Assembly (NCBI RefSeq): GCF_019049625.1
Contig: NZ_JAFMOY010000113.1
Span: 1 to 64,000, forward strand
Direction of reading: 5' to 3'
Source: Rahnella ecdela
GTDB lineage: Bacteria > Pseudomonadota > Gammaproteobacteria > Enterobacterales > Enterobacteriaceae
DNA length: 64,000 bases
This document shows, one piece after another, positions 45,627 through 54,492 of this stretch. Every line of letters begins with the position of its first letter. The first letter of the stretch is position 1. The notes under the pieces are model-generated. The model worked only from the letters and a program-made list of their open reading frames with translations. It ran no database searches and was not told the origin of the DNA. The translations under genes and the position numbers were made by a program.

Positions 45627-46724
45627 TTACTTCACAGATTTACTGAACGCATCCACAGCCAGTATGGCGTTCGCCACGTCTTCGGCAGAAAGATTGCGAT
45701 TCAGGTTACCCAGCGTATCGCCCTCGCCGCCTGCCAGTGCACCAACTTTCACCAGATTGGCAAACGATTCATTTTCCAGATGCATTTCTTTCAGCGTTGT
45801 TGGCATTTTGATGGAACGGTAGAAACGCACATACTTCGCGATTTCTTCGTCAGGACGCTGTTCCAGCACCATTTGGGTCAGCGTTCCGTACGCCACTTTT
45901 TCGCCGTGGGTCAGATGATGAATGTCACCGGAAATCGCGGTAAAACCGTTGTGGATAGCATGCGCGCCTGCCAGACCGGCGTTTTCGAAACCGAGTCCGG
46001 AAAGCAACGTGTTAGCTTCCACCACGGCTTCCACCGCTGGCGTGACCAATTTCTGCTCCACCGAGGTATAAGCACTGTAACCATAGGTCAGCAGCGTTTT
46101 CTCGCAAGCTTCAGCGATTGCCATACCCGCAATCGTCGGGTCGCCGCCTACCATTGAGTGAGAATGCGAACGCAGAACAGCCTGCGCCTCAACAAACGTC
46201 GCCAGACCATCAGCAATACCGGAAGCAAACAAACGCACCGGGGCCTGCGCGCAGACATGCGTATCGACCAGCACCAGGTCCGGGTTTTTGTTATAGAAGC
46301 GGTAAGACTCGAACACGCCTTCGTCCGAATAGATAACGGACAGCGCGCTGCACGGTGCATCGGTTGAGGCGACAGTCGGTACAATCACCACATTTTGTTT
46401 GAGTTCATCAGCAATGGCTTTCACGGTATCGAGCGTTTTTCCGCCCCCGAGACCGACCACCACCTGTGTTCCGGCATCACGGGCAATGGCCGCAAGACGG
46501 GAAATTTCGTTCGCGGAAGCTTCTCCGTTAAAACGTTCATAATGGAATTCAACGTTGGCTTTTTTCAGTGAAGCTTTAACGCGATCACCGATAATTCCCC
46601 AGACGACATCATCAGCTATCAGGAATGACTTTCCGCCCAAAGCCGGCAGATAATCCCCTAATTCATCCAGAACACCGCTGCCCTGAACGTATTTCCTTGG
46701 CGAAGAGAAGATAAATTTACTCAT
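45627..46724 (-). CDS. gldA: Glycerol dehydrogenase
   Basis: The 365-residue iron-type/zinc alcohol dehydrogenase family member oxidises glycerol to dihydroxyacetone with NAD. GLGGGKTLDTVKA binds NAD, PTVASTDAPCSALSVIY is the family core, and the metal ligands are the Asp in ASGIADGLATFVEA and the His residues in GAHAIHNGF and LTHGEKVAYG. AGAGG precedes the ATG. It is collinear with E. coli GldA (367 residues) but diverged, so a related polyol dehydrogenase remains possible. Confidence 0.88.
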   Translation of the reverse strand: MSKFIFSSPRKYVQGSGVLDELGDYLPALGGKSFLIADDVVWGIIGDRVKASLKKANVEFHYERFNGEASANEISRLAAIARDAGTQVVVGLGGGKTLDTVKAIADELKQNVVIVPTVASTDAPCSALSVIYSDEGVFESYRFYNKNPDLVLVDTHVCAQAPVRLFASGIADGLATFVEAQAVLRSHSHSMVGGDPTIAGMAIAEACEKTLLTYGYSAYTSVEQKLVTPAVEAVVEANTLLSGLGFENAGLAGAHAIHNGFTAISGDIHHLTHGEKVAYGTLTQMVLEQRPDEEIAKYVRFYRSIKMPTTLKEMHLENESFANLVKVGALAGGEGDTLGNLNRNLSAEDVANAILAVDAFSKSVK

Positions 46725-47115
46725 GATAAAAACCTCTTTTCGTTGATAATGTTTACGTGAATGACTTCCCTGAGGGTACTCCAGCGCAGCACGAAGCCCA
46801 ACCCTTTTAATTCACATTAACAGCATGACTTGCAAAGAAAATTTTCAAATAATGAGGATGTTTAGAATATTAAGCGCAATTATTTTCCATCAATTTAATA
46901 CCCCAAAATGATTATATAAATTGGCATGATTTTCCCTCGGATTTACTCAACCAGTTGTTAGCTTTCATCTATTGAATACATCCATAAAAGCGACTTCCAC
47001 TTATCAGTCAGTCCCGTAGAATTCACGTCATTGGCAGCACGTCGTAAGCAGTGGTCATTAGCCAGCTCGCTGTTAGCCATTCCATTAATATTCCAGACGT
47101 TAATAAGGGAACAGC
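46725..47115. other. Intergenic region gldA-small gene
   Basis: About 390 bp without a supported gene, AT-rich in the middle. The only structures seen are a short palindrome GAAAATTTTC (46837-46846) and AGGGA before the small gene. It should hold the divergent promoters of gldA and the 60-residue gene. Confidence 0.5.
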
Positions 47116-47298
47116 ATGTATAACTTTCAGCGCTACAACGCCAAAGAACTGGCGCTTGCCTACATGAGCAGCAAACCACACGATTTTTCGCCAAATGAAT
47201 TTTTACAGCAGTTGAAAGAGGTCGAAAAATCTTTCGACGCTGCGCTGAGAAACCCTCAGCAACACCCGCAGAACGGAATGCTGGTGAAGGCGTTTTGA
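47116..47298 (+). CDS. Small conserved-looking protein (60 aa)
   Basis: AGGGA sits 7-8 bases before the ATG, and a strong terminator follows about 120 bp after the stop, which supports a real short gene. The product (MYNFQRYNAKELALAYMSSK...) is a soluble, mostly helical protein with amphipathic spacing and no Cys. I do not recognise its family, and neighbours give no clue to function. Confidence 0.65.
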   Translation: MYNFQRYNAKELALAYMSSKPHDFSPNEFLQQLKEVEKSFDAALRNPQQHPQNGMLVKAF

Positions 47299-47415
47299 TT
47301 GCCATCTTGGCCTTCATCAGTTGAGTACCGTGCGTTACCCTTGCTTTACCCTTTGAAGTTTTTTTGCAAGATCCTGTGTCTGGTTCAACTGCAAAATAAG
47401 ATAATGTAAAAAAGC

Positions 47416-47443
47416 AAAAGCCCCGAATTATCGGGGCTTTTTG
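47416..47443. terminator. Bidirectional terminator, small gene and opgD
   Basis: An 11-bp stem AAAAGCCCCGA / TCGGGGCTTTT with a 4-base loop has T runs on both strands, between the plus-strand small gene and the minus-strand opgD. Confidence 0.9.
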
Positions 47444-47471
47444 TCTTGTTGAATGACGTCTTACTAAGGGA

Positions 47472-49130
47472 CTACTTCGTCATCTGGCGGTCATCAATGT
47501 ACTTGCGTTTTTCCGGCGCTGGCGGGAAATACTGATACAGCCAGGTTTCTGACAACGCGGTCTGCCCGTTGCGCAGGAACATGCGCAGCTCAACCGGAGC
47601 TACAGAATCGCTGTCCGGATACCAGTCGAACAGAATGCGATAGCCATCGAACGGCTGTACATACAGAATTTCGATGTTTTTGATTTTACCGTGAGAGACG
47701 TTGATGACCGGTTCGATACCTTTATCAGCAAACGCTTTCAGCTCACCACCGATGAAATCAATGGCGAAACGACGCGCCCAGACTTGCGGATAGTTCTCGC
47801 CCGGTGCCCATCCTTCCGGGAAACCGCCCATACCGGTTCGCGTCGCCAGCACATTGGCCAGCGGACTGCGGTGCGGCGGCTCGGAACTCCAGTACAGCTT
47901 GTAACTGAAGCTGAATTCAGCCCCGGATTTCACCGGTTTTTCCGGTTGCCAGAAGCACACCACGTTATCCAGCGTTTCGCCGGTGGTCGGAATCTCCATC
48001 AGATTGACAGCGCCCTTCCCCCAGTCTCCGACCGGTTCGACCCACAGACTCGGACGCTTGTTGTACCAGCCAATCACGTCCTGATAATTGTTGAAATCAT
48101 GATCAAGCTGCAACAGGCCAAATCCTTTCGGGCTGTTATCGCTGAAAGCATTGAACTGCAAACTTTGCGGGTTATTCAGTGGACGACAAATCCATTCACC
48201 AGAACCGGTCCACATTTCCAGACGATCTGAATCATGAATTTGCGGATGAATGGTATCGCAGCGCCCGCGCTCACTGGTGCCACAGCTGAACATACTGGTC
48301 ATCGGAGAAATACCCAGCTGTTTGATATCCTCGCGGGCATGCAGGTGATTTTCAATTTCCATGACGACGCGGGTCGGTTCGCAGCGGATCACGAATTTAT
48401 AAGCACCCGTGATACTCATACCGTCCAGCAATGCATAAACAGTAAATGTGGTATCGCCAGGTTTCGGAGTATCAAACCAGAACGCGGTGAAATCCGGGAA
48501 CTCTTCCGGCTGGTCAGTGAAGGTATCCACCGCCACACCGCGGGCTGACAGGCCGTACTGATAGGTATCATCCACCGCACGGAAATAGCTGGCGCCCAGG
48601 AAAGAAACCACGTCGCGGCGCGTCAGCTCCGGCGCTTTGTTGACTTTAAAACCGGCGAATCCGAGGTTAGAGAAGCCTTCCAGCTGTTTGGTATCCACAC
48701 CTGCATCGTGATAGTTAAACAGTTCCGGGCGGAAATGAATTTCACGCGCCAGATGTTTCACCGGATCCACGGAATACATGCGCACGCGGCGTTTAAAGCC
48801 CATACCGACGTGGAACAATTCCACATCCAGCTGGCGGTCTGGCAGACCATTCCACAGTGAATGTGCATGATCGTACTGAATAGCGTTGTAAGCCTGGGGT
48901 GTCAGTTCAGCCAGCGTTTTAGGCAATGGCTGCGGTGCGCCACCGTAGGGCTTATCCGCCAAATCTTTCGCCATTTTTTTCAGCGCATTGAAATCAAACG
49001 GCAATTCGCCGCCGTCTGCCACATTCGCCTCTGCCGCTTCTGCGGAACGGGTGAACAGTGTGGACATTGCCGGCACACCACACCAGGCGGCGAATGCCAT
49101 AGATGCTTTAATAAATGCTCTTCGTTCCAT
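47472..49130 (-). CDS. opgD: Osmoregulated periplasmic glucan protein OpgD (MdoD)
   Basis: The ATG at 49130 gives a 552-residue frame starting [18 protein letters not shown], a twin-arginine (Tat) signal, and the length of E. coli OpgD (551, recalled); a longer frame 16 codons upstream would bury that signal. The body is collinear with Opg[86 protein letters not shown] and the end [20 protein letters not shown]. OpgD acts in the periplasm to shape the backbone of osmoregulated glucans, now viewed as a beta-1,2-glucan-active enzyme related to OpgG. It stands alone here. Confidence 0.94.
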   Translation of the reverse strand: MERRAFIKASMAFAAWCGVPAMSTLFTRSAEAAEANVADGGELPFDFNALKKMAKDLADKPYGGAPQPLPKTLAELTPQAYNAIQYDHAHSLWNGLPDRQLDVELFHVGMGFKRRVRMYSVDPVKHLAREIHFRPELFNYHDAGVDTKQLEGFSNLGFAGFKVNKAPELTRRDVVSFLGASYFRAVDDTYQYGLSARGVAVDTFTDQPEEFPDFTAFWFDTPKPGDTTFTVYALLDGMSITGAYKFVIRCEPTRVVMEIENHLHAREDIKQLGISPMTSMFSCGTSERGRCDTIHPQIHDSDRLEMWTGSGEWICRPLNNPQSLQFNAFSDNSPKGFGLLQLDHDFNNYQDVIGWYNKRPSLWVEPVGDWGKGAVNLMEIPTTGETLDNVVCFWQPEKPVKSGAEFSFSYKLYWSSEPPHRSPLANVLATRTGMGGFPEGWAPGENYPQVWARRFAIDFIGGELKAFADKGIEPVINVSHGKIKNIEILYVQPFDGYRILFDWYPDSDSVAPVELRMFLRNGQTALSETWLYQYFPPAPEKRKYIDDRQMTK

Positions 49131-49178
49131 GCCAGAATCGTTTCCTGTACTGGGCAAAAAATCTGGGAACTTCGTCAC

Positions 49179-49721
49179 AAAACGCAGTCCCCGCGTAGTC
49201 AGTATTTTCTGACCCTAAGGCTAACGTAAAATTCACAAGCCGAGTACAAGAAATTGAATGCATTCAGCTAATATTTTGCTTGAAAAAGTCAGCGCATATG
49301 ACTGTGCTCATGCCGCGTATGGCAGGGGCTGAGGCGGTTTTTGGAAACGGAAACTCCAGTAACAATTACAGCCACTATTTGATGATAAAGCCGTGGCGAA
49401 TTTAGGAGCATTCTGTTACCGGAGCCTTACTATTCTTCAACTCGCAGACAAGCAGACAATATAACACCGGCGTCTGTAGGGATAAGACTCCCGGTAAAGC
49501 CTATGTTCAAGAGATAAACTGAATTCGGATTATATACACGAATTATTAATAATACCGCCACAGACATTTATTATCTGTTAAGTGAATATATTAATTTCAT
49601 ACATTATCCTGATGATTACATTTAATTTGGATTAAATTTTAATACTACGGCGGAGATCAATAATGTGTATTCCTATGCGAATATCATAAGACCTTATCAA
49701 TGAAATATAAGGTCAGAACAA
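49179..49721. other. AT-rich gene-free region before the effector cassette
   Basis: About 540 bp without a convincing gene. The right half is strikingly AT-rich compared with the core genes, marking the left edge of the island. No repeat, attachment site or integrase trace was recognised. It should hold the promoters of opgD and the cassette. Confidence 0.6.
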
Positions 49722-50636
49722 ATGAAGGATGAACTGGGAGTCCCTGTGCCGGTAGATGAACTCAGGGGAACGGCGGCCGGGTATTTTGGTGATTACCTGC
49801 GGGGCAACGTTCCTGTTAATCAACTTATACCTAAACATGAGTATATACAGGACACAATAGGGTTGGAGAGCGCGTTTAATAAAAACAATCAACATTTAAT
49901 GTTACTGACACTTGAAGAGGCCGACTCGGTCCTGAATCAATTACTCACGGGAATTGATTCTACCGCAACATACGCAGGAAATATAAAAGATGGCAACACC
50001 GGCCTCAAAAACATCAAAAACCTCACAACGTATTATAACGATTCTAACAAACTCGTTTTCAATTTTAAAGGTTTAGGCATTAAAGCAATCCTCTACAAAA
50101 TTAAAGGAGTCGAATATGTGAAAATTACCGGCCGCGCAGGTATCCGCAGGATTCTTAAAGGTACCCGATATGCCATTAATAACCCACAGGTGCTTGAATT
50201 AGGCATAGGTAAAGCGGGGATAAACTCTGGGATTATCTCGGGCATACACTTCAGTATTTGGTTTTCGCTTGCATACAGAACCATAGAGTTAATATTCAAA
50301 GATGAGTATAACATTGTGGATTTCATTGGCGACATTACCATGGATATGGCAAAAGTTATTGCAATCGTCTTCGTGACAAAATTAATGGTATTAGCAGGAG
50401 GATGGTTAATTACTGCAGCAACAACTGTCGTTATTCCTGTTGCGTTGGGTATCGTTGCGATAGTGGTTATCGGTGTTGTCATCACTTATTCCTTAGATAC
50501 TATTGACCGGCATATGAAACTTTCAGAAAAATTAAAGAAAATGATTAAAGATGGCTTAGCTGAAAGAAATTCAATTGAGAAGTGGAATTTAATGCACCAC
50601 TCGCCTTTTAACTCATCTTTACACTTCGGAGGCTAG
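49722..50636 (+). CDS. YafU-like membrane-active protein, putative T6SS effector
   Basis: The 304-residue protein has a polar N-terminal half and a C-terminal half with three hydrophobic segments (about 168-190, 211-232 and 236-257). The C-terminal part matches the E. coli inner-membrane protein YafU as I remember it: FIGDITMDMAK, LSEKLKKMIKDGL and KW...SPF recur in the same order. K-12 yafU is a short orphan at the locus where other E. coli strains carry a type VI secretion island. Here the gene is followed without a gap by a multi-pass membrane protein and then an orphan hcp. I infer a pore-forming or membrane-depolarising effector. AAGGT lies 8 bases before the ATG. Codons are AT-rich. Confidence 0.6.
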   Translation: MKDELGVPVPVDELRGTAAGYFGDYLRGNVPVNQLIPKHEYIQDTIGLESAFNKNNQHLMLLTLEEADSVLNQLLTGIDSTATYAGNIKDGNTGLKNIKNLTTYYNDSNKLVFNFKGLGIKAILYKIKGVEYVKITGRAGIRRILKGTRYAINNPQVLELGIGKAGINSGIISGIHFSIWFSLAYRTIELIFKDEYNIVDFIGDITMDMAKVIAIVFVTKLMVLAGGWLITAATTVVIPVALGIVAIVVIGVVITYSLDTIDRHMKLSEKLKKMIKDGLAERNSIEKWNLMHHSPFNSSLHFGG

Positions 50637-51119
50637 ATGCCAATCAGGAATTTTATCGTCATCCTCATTTTCACACTAATTTTTCCTGTTACACTCTTTT
50701 TCCTTTATAAATTTTGCCTGGTAGATGCCATGCTGTTATTCAGGTTCAGCGATGCCATTTACTTCAACTGGCGAGTTTTCCCAATATTGACCACGATACC
50801 TATGGCAGTATATTTTGAAGTTCTGTTTGTTAGTTGCTTTTTCACCAAAAATAAAAAGGCAAGCCCTGCATTAGAGAAGTACATTTTACGTATGACAGCG
50901 ATAACCGTTTTAATGTTTTTCCCTGTATTGCTGGCATGCCCGCTTGTTAACTTAGGATTTGCTTTCTCCTCTTATCATAACTGTGCTGTTGGTGGAGCTT
51001 TTACCGGAGTTTTCTATGTTAAGGATGAAAACCAGTGTTACACACTCACCGGAGTTAAATCCTGGAATAAGAGTCACGAGAAATTTAATCTGGAACATAA
51101 GCTTGGAATAGATGACTAG
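50637..51119 (+). CDS. Multi-pass membrane protein, putative immunity protein (DUF1240-like)
   Basis: The 160-residue protein has about four membrane segments (near 5-27, 46-67, 85-107 and possibly a fourth around 100-115) and a short polar C-terminus with Cys residues. It starts one base after the effector stop, with GGAGG overlapping the end of that gene, so expression is coupled. The size, topology and place suggest the DUF1240 group of enterobacterial membrane proteins, which I recall beside T6SS toxins. The arrangement is typical of an inner-membrane immunity protein against a periplasm-delivered pore-former. The family name is from memory and unverified. Confidence 0.6.
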   Translation: MPIRNFIVILIFTLIFPVTLFFLYKFCLVDAMLLFRFSDAIYFNWRVFPILTTIPMAVYFEVLFVSCFFTKNKKASPALEKYILRMTAITVLMFFPVLLACPLVNLGFAFSSYHNCAVGGAFTGVFYVKDENQCYTLTGVKSWNKSHEKFNLEHKLGIDD

Positions 51120-51178
51120 AAGTGCCGGACTTCAGGCCTGACAGGTGATAAACCGCTCACCCGTCAGGCATTTGAATT

Positions 51179-51658
51179 TTACATCACTCTGTCATTCCAT
51201 AAACTATATGCACTAGTTCCCGCTGAAACATGTTCCCATGTAATCGTTTCATAGGAGAAAGTAATGGCTTCCTGTGGCTGTCCTTGGCTATCGTGAAGAA
51301 CATGCGGAAGCAAAATATGCAAATCGGTAATTCTCGCACCTGTTAACTTGAATTTATAAAATAGCTCGTTAATATCAAATTGATTTATGCGGTACACGTC
51401 AATATCACAGGTGAGAACTTCATTTTCGGAAATTGCTTTCCCAATTAATGGGGAGGACTTATCCAACGGTTTAGTGATAATGACCGGATGGTGTGCAGCA
51501 TTCTGTTCACGTGAAATCGAGTGGCTTAATTCATAAACCATGATCTGATCTAAATGGGCTAATTGTGCTTTGTTGCCAATAGAGTCCAGCGACGAGCATC
51601 CTGATGATATTAACCCCTGAGTTTTACCATTTAGAGTTAGATAGATTTCATTAGCCAT
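51179..51658 (-). CDS. Orphan Hcp, type VI secretion tube protein
   Basis: The 159-residue protein has the Hcp1-family hallmarks: ANEIYLTLNGKTQGLISSGCSSLDSIGNKAQ, SREQNAAHHPVIITKPLDKSSPL, KLTGARI and QPQEAITFSYETITWEHV. Hcp hexamers build the T6SS inner tube and carry small effectors in the lumen. It is transcribed towards the effector-immunity pair (60-bp gap to the immunity stop). No other T6SS structural gene is in the window, so it would feed an apparatus encoded elsewhere. Confidence 0.93.
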   Translation of the reverse strand: MANEIYLTLNGKTQGLISSGCSSLDSIGNKAQLAHLDQIMVYELSHSISREQNAAHHPVIITKPLDKSSPLIGKAISENEVLTCDIDVYRINQFDINELFYKFKLTGARITDLHILLPHVLHDSQGQPQEAITFSYETITWEHVSAGTSAYSLWNDRVM

Positions 51659-51953
51659 AAGGTTATTTCTTTAAGTTTAATATTTTACAAAAAAATATTT
51701 CCATCCCGAATAATAAGTCATATTAATGTTTATAATTCATAGTAAGCATGAAGCCGGATGAATATAACATCCATTCATTAGTTAAACTGTGACAAAAAGC
51801 TAAAACAAATTTTCTTAGTTAATTTTTAACCTCATGGTTCGCAGTAAAATAAGATATTAAATTATTATGTCGTTGCTATCAGCAATCCCAGCCCTGCCAT
51901 GCTAAATTGTTATTGTTCTGTAATTCCTATGCTTCACATATTGAGGTTAACGC

Positions 51954-53354
51954 ATGTCAGATGAACCTATCCAGCAAAAAGCACGGGCGTTGTACGCTCA
52001 GCTCACCGGCGAGATTTCACTTCCCTGCTCGCTTCATATTAACGGCGCAGGAAATCTGACATCTTATTATCCGGTTACGCCGCTCATCACCGCGTCTGTC
52101 GCATTAGCCGTGATGGCGTTAACGCGTTTACTGGCGCTTCAAGACGGCGGACACGAAACCGTTACAGTCGACCGGCGGCTTGCGTCGCTTTGGTGTAAAA
52201 CCAGTATAAAACCAGAGGGTTGGGAAATCCCGCCCGCGTGGGACAGTCTGGCGGGGGATTACGCCACCGCTGATGGCTGGATCCGGCTGCATACCAATGC
52301 TCCGGCGCATCGCAAAGTGGTGGAATCCCTGCTCGGTAAGGCGCAAAACCGCGAAGCCCTGGCACAGCGGGTAATAATGTGGAAAAAGGCTGAACTGGAA
52401 CAGGCCGTGGTTCTGGCGGGCGGATGCGCCGCGCAGATGCTCAGCCCGGATGAATGGCAGCAGCATGTGCAGGGGAAATCCCTGCAAAATGAGCCGTTGT
52501 TTCAGCGCTCTTTATCCCCTGCCACGGCACTACCTGAGTGGGCGTTATCCCGTGAAAAGCCGCTGGCAGGCATAAAAGTTCTCGACCTGACTCGGATTAT
52601 CGCCGGGCCCGTCGCCACACGTTTTCTGGCCGGACTAGGCGCGGATGTGCTGCGTATCGATCCCTTCGGCTGGGATGAAACCAGTCAGGAAGCTGACCTC
52701 ACATTAGGCAAACACTGCGCCCGGCTCAATCTGCATAACCCGCAGGACCGTCATCGTTTCGAAGAATTATTACGCGATGCGGATGTGATCGTCCATGGCT
52801 ACCGTGCCGGTGCGTTGCATAAACTCGGCTATGGCAGCGAGCAGCGCCGTGCGATCGCGCCGGGTGTGGTGGATGTTTGTCTGAATGCCTATGGCTGGAG
52901 CGGGCCGTGGCGCGAGCGGCGCGGCTTTGACAGTCTGGTGCAGATGAGTTGCGGTATTGCACAACAGGGAATGACACTGTCAGGCAGTAATAAACCGGTG
53001 CCTTTACCGGTTCAGGCGCTCGATCACACCACCGGTTATCTGATGGCGGCAGCAGTTTTGCAGGGTTTAGCGCAACGAATGGAAAACGGTCAGGGCAGCG
53101 AATCCCGCCTGTCGCTAGCACGTACCGCACGGGAACTGATGGAAAACGGTGCAACAGCCGTCAGCGACGAACCGCTGACTGAATCCGCACATCAGGCCGA
53201 CTTCTCACCTGAACAGGAAATCACTGTCTGGGGCAATGCACGACGTTTACTTGCGCCCGTCTGGCTGGAAAACACCTTGCTGCAATGGCATCTACCGGCA
53301 TTACCGCTCGGTTCTGCCTCTGCCAGCTGGCAATCCGATTCGTCGGGAAAATGA
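51954..53354 (+). CDS. Family III CoA-transferase with degenerate N-terminal half
   Basis: Residues 205-466 match the CaiB/BaiF family: GIKVLDLTRIIAGPVATRFLAGLGADVLRIDPF and the catalytic Asp326 in RRGFDSLVQ. Residues 1-200 look like a decayed copy or partner segment, lacking the GPxA motif. The total is longer than the usual ~400-residue single-domain enzyme while the recognisable domain is shorter. Such enzymes move CoA between acids by a glutamyl- or aspartyl-anhydride route. The acid substrate is unknown, and no CoA-ligase or dehydrogenase neighbours help. It follows the AT-rich island. Confidence 0.82.
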   Translation: MSDEPIQQKARALYAQLTGEISLPCSLHINGAGNLTSYYPVTPLITASVALAVMALTRLLALQDGGHETVTVDRRLASLWCKTSIKPEGWEIPPAWDSLAGDYATADGWIRLHTNAPAHRKVVESLLGKAQNREALAQRVIMWKKAELEQAVVLAGGCAAQMLSPDEWQQHVQGKSLQNEPLFQRSLSPATALPEWALSREKPLAGIKVLDLTRIIAGPVATRFLAGLGADVLRIDPFGWDETSQEADLTLGKHCARLNLHNPQDRHRFEELLRDADVIVHGYRAGALHKLGYGSEQRRAIAPGVVDVCLNAYGWSGPWRERRGFDSLVQMSCGIAQQGMTLSGSNKPVPLPVQALDHTTGYLMAAAVLQGLAQRMENGQGSESRLSLARTARELMENGATAVSDEPLTESAHQADFSPEQEITVWGNARRLLAPVWLENTLLQWHLPALPLGSASASWQSDSSGK

Positions 53355-53377
53355 GGTTTGACGCGGTCTGGTCACCT

Positions 53378-54229
53378 TTAAGACAACAATGAAAACGCCG
53401 CTTTGCGATATTGCAGCGGTGTTTTGCCAATCATTTTCTTGAAACGGGTGATGAAGTACGGGGCGTCTGAAAAGCCGCATTGCAACCCAATTTCTTCGAC
53501 CGAACGGTCGGTTGAGCGCAGCAGTTCGCAGGCGCGCTTGACCCGCCGCGTGGCGAGGTAATCCTGAATCGAGCCCCCGGTTTCCTGCCCGAATACCCGC
53601 GATATATAGCTTTCAGAAAGACCAAGAGCCGCCGCAAGGTCTGCCAGTGAAAACTTCTGCACGTAATTTTCTTCTATCCACTGCATCACTTTCGAGGCCG
53701 TTGTGCGGCTGATGGTTTTCGGCTGCCCGTCTTCCGCAGGCATAAAGACCATCAGTTGCAGGATTAACAGGGTGATTTCTTCCCACTGATCCGCCTGCGA
53801 TTCGGACAGCTGATTAAACTGTTCGAGGATCACTTCAATATGGCTGGCGTGTTCGCTCAGATCGAAAATAGGCGCGGCGCGGTCGGCATCCCATAAACTG
53901 GCGAAGCGTCTGCGACGCTGGGGGAAAGATTGCAGACAACCATCCAGCAGCTGGTGATCGAGATGGATTGTTGTGCGCAGATAGGCGTTTTTCTCGTCTG
54001 CTTCCACAAAAACTTTATGCAGTTTGAAGGGTGGAAAGACAAACATCCGGCCAGGCCGCAGCGTGTATTGCTGGTTATCAACAATCACAATGCCATAGCC
54101 CTGACTGACAAAAAGTAATTCCAGGCACTGATGCCAGTGAAAATAATTAGCGCTTCCGCGGTTCATCCGGTTAAAAGAAACCTGACGTTCGTTAAGGGCA
54201 ATACGTTCGAGATAATCAGATGCCGGCAT
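53378..54229 (-). CDS. AraC-family regulator of the uronide operon
   Basis: The 283-residue protein has an N-terminal cupin (YFHWHQCLELLFVSQGYGIVIVDNQQYTLRPGRMFVFPP) typical of sugar-sensing AraC proteins. Its C-terminal double helix-turn-helix is at about 180-275 (LADLAAALGLSESYISRVFGQETGGSIQDYLATRR, CGFSDAPYFITRFKKMIGKTPLQYR). It is divergent from the operon beginning at 54493, and the 263-bp gap carries four ATTTCAA heptamers. It likely activates the operon when an oligouronide is present. Confidence 0.88.
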   Translation of the reverse strand: MPASDYLERIALNERQVSFNRMNRGSANYFHWHQCLELLFVSQGYGIVIVDNQQYTLRPGRMFVFPPFKLHKVFVEADEKNAYLRTTIHLDHQLLDGCLQSFPQRRRRFASLWDADRAAPIFDLSEHASHIEVILEQFNQLSESQADQWEEITLLILQLMVFMPAEDGQPKTISRTTASKVMQWIEENYVQKFSLADLAAALGLSESYISRVFGQETGGSIQDYLATRRVKRACELLRSTDRSVEEIGLQCGFSDAPYFITRFKKMIGKTPLQYRKAAFSLLS

Positions 54230-54343
54230 TATGGTGGATCCCCCTTCATGGTTTTTTACGTCTTTTTATTCAGGACAACAAAACACAATTTTCAGTCTGA
54301 TTTTTATAATTTAAGCCCTTTTACCCGCCATTTAATAAGCACA

Positions 54344-54442
54344 ATTTCAAAAATCACGCCATTCTGTGAAGCAGTTAACAATCAGCGCCGTTCACTTCTC
54401 TATATTTCAATCTCAATGCAGAGAATTGAAATAATATTTCAA
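54344..54442. promoter_or_regulatory. ATTTCAA operator array and CRP-like site
   Basis: Copies of ATTTCAA occur at 54344-54350, 54404-54410 and 54436-54442, and inverted (TTGAAAT) at 54426-54432. The last two form the 17-base palindrome TTGAAAT-AAT-ATTTCAA, 50 bp before the operon start. TGTGA-N6-TAACA at 54365-54380 is a near-consensus CRP site. The layout fits AraC plus CRP activation. Confidence 0.6.
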
Positions 54443-54492
54443 ATTAATAAACCCCTATTTCTGGTTCCCACTCAGTCTCCGGGAGAGTCTTG

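Noticed and set aside
49131-49178. Upstream start for opgD
   Set aside because: The longer form places 16 residues before the twin-arginine signal; the start at 49130 matches the E. coli N-terminus and length.
54426-54442. Perfect palindrome as a terminator of the AraC gene
   Set aside because: It lies upstream of that gene, is AT-only with a 3-base loop and sits in an array of the same heptamer, so an operator is more likely.
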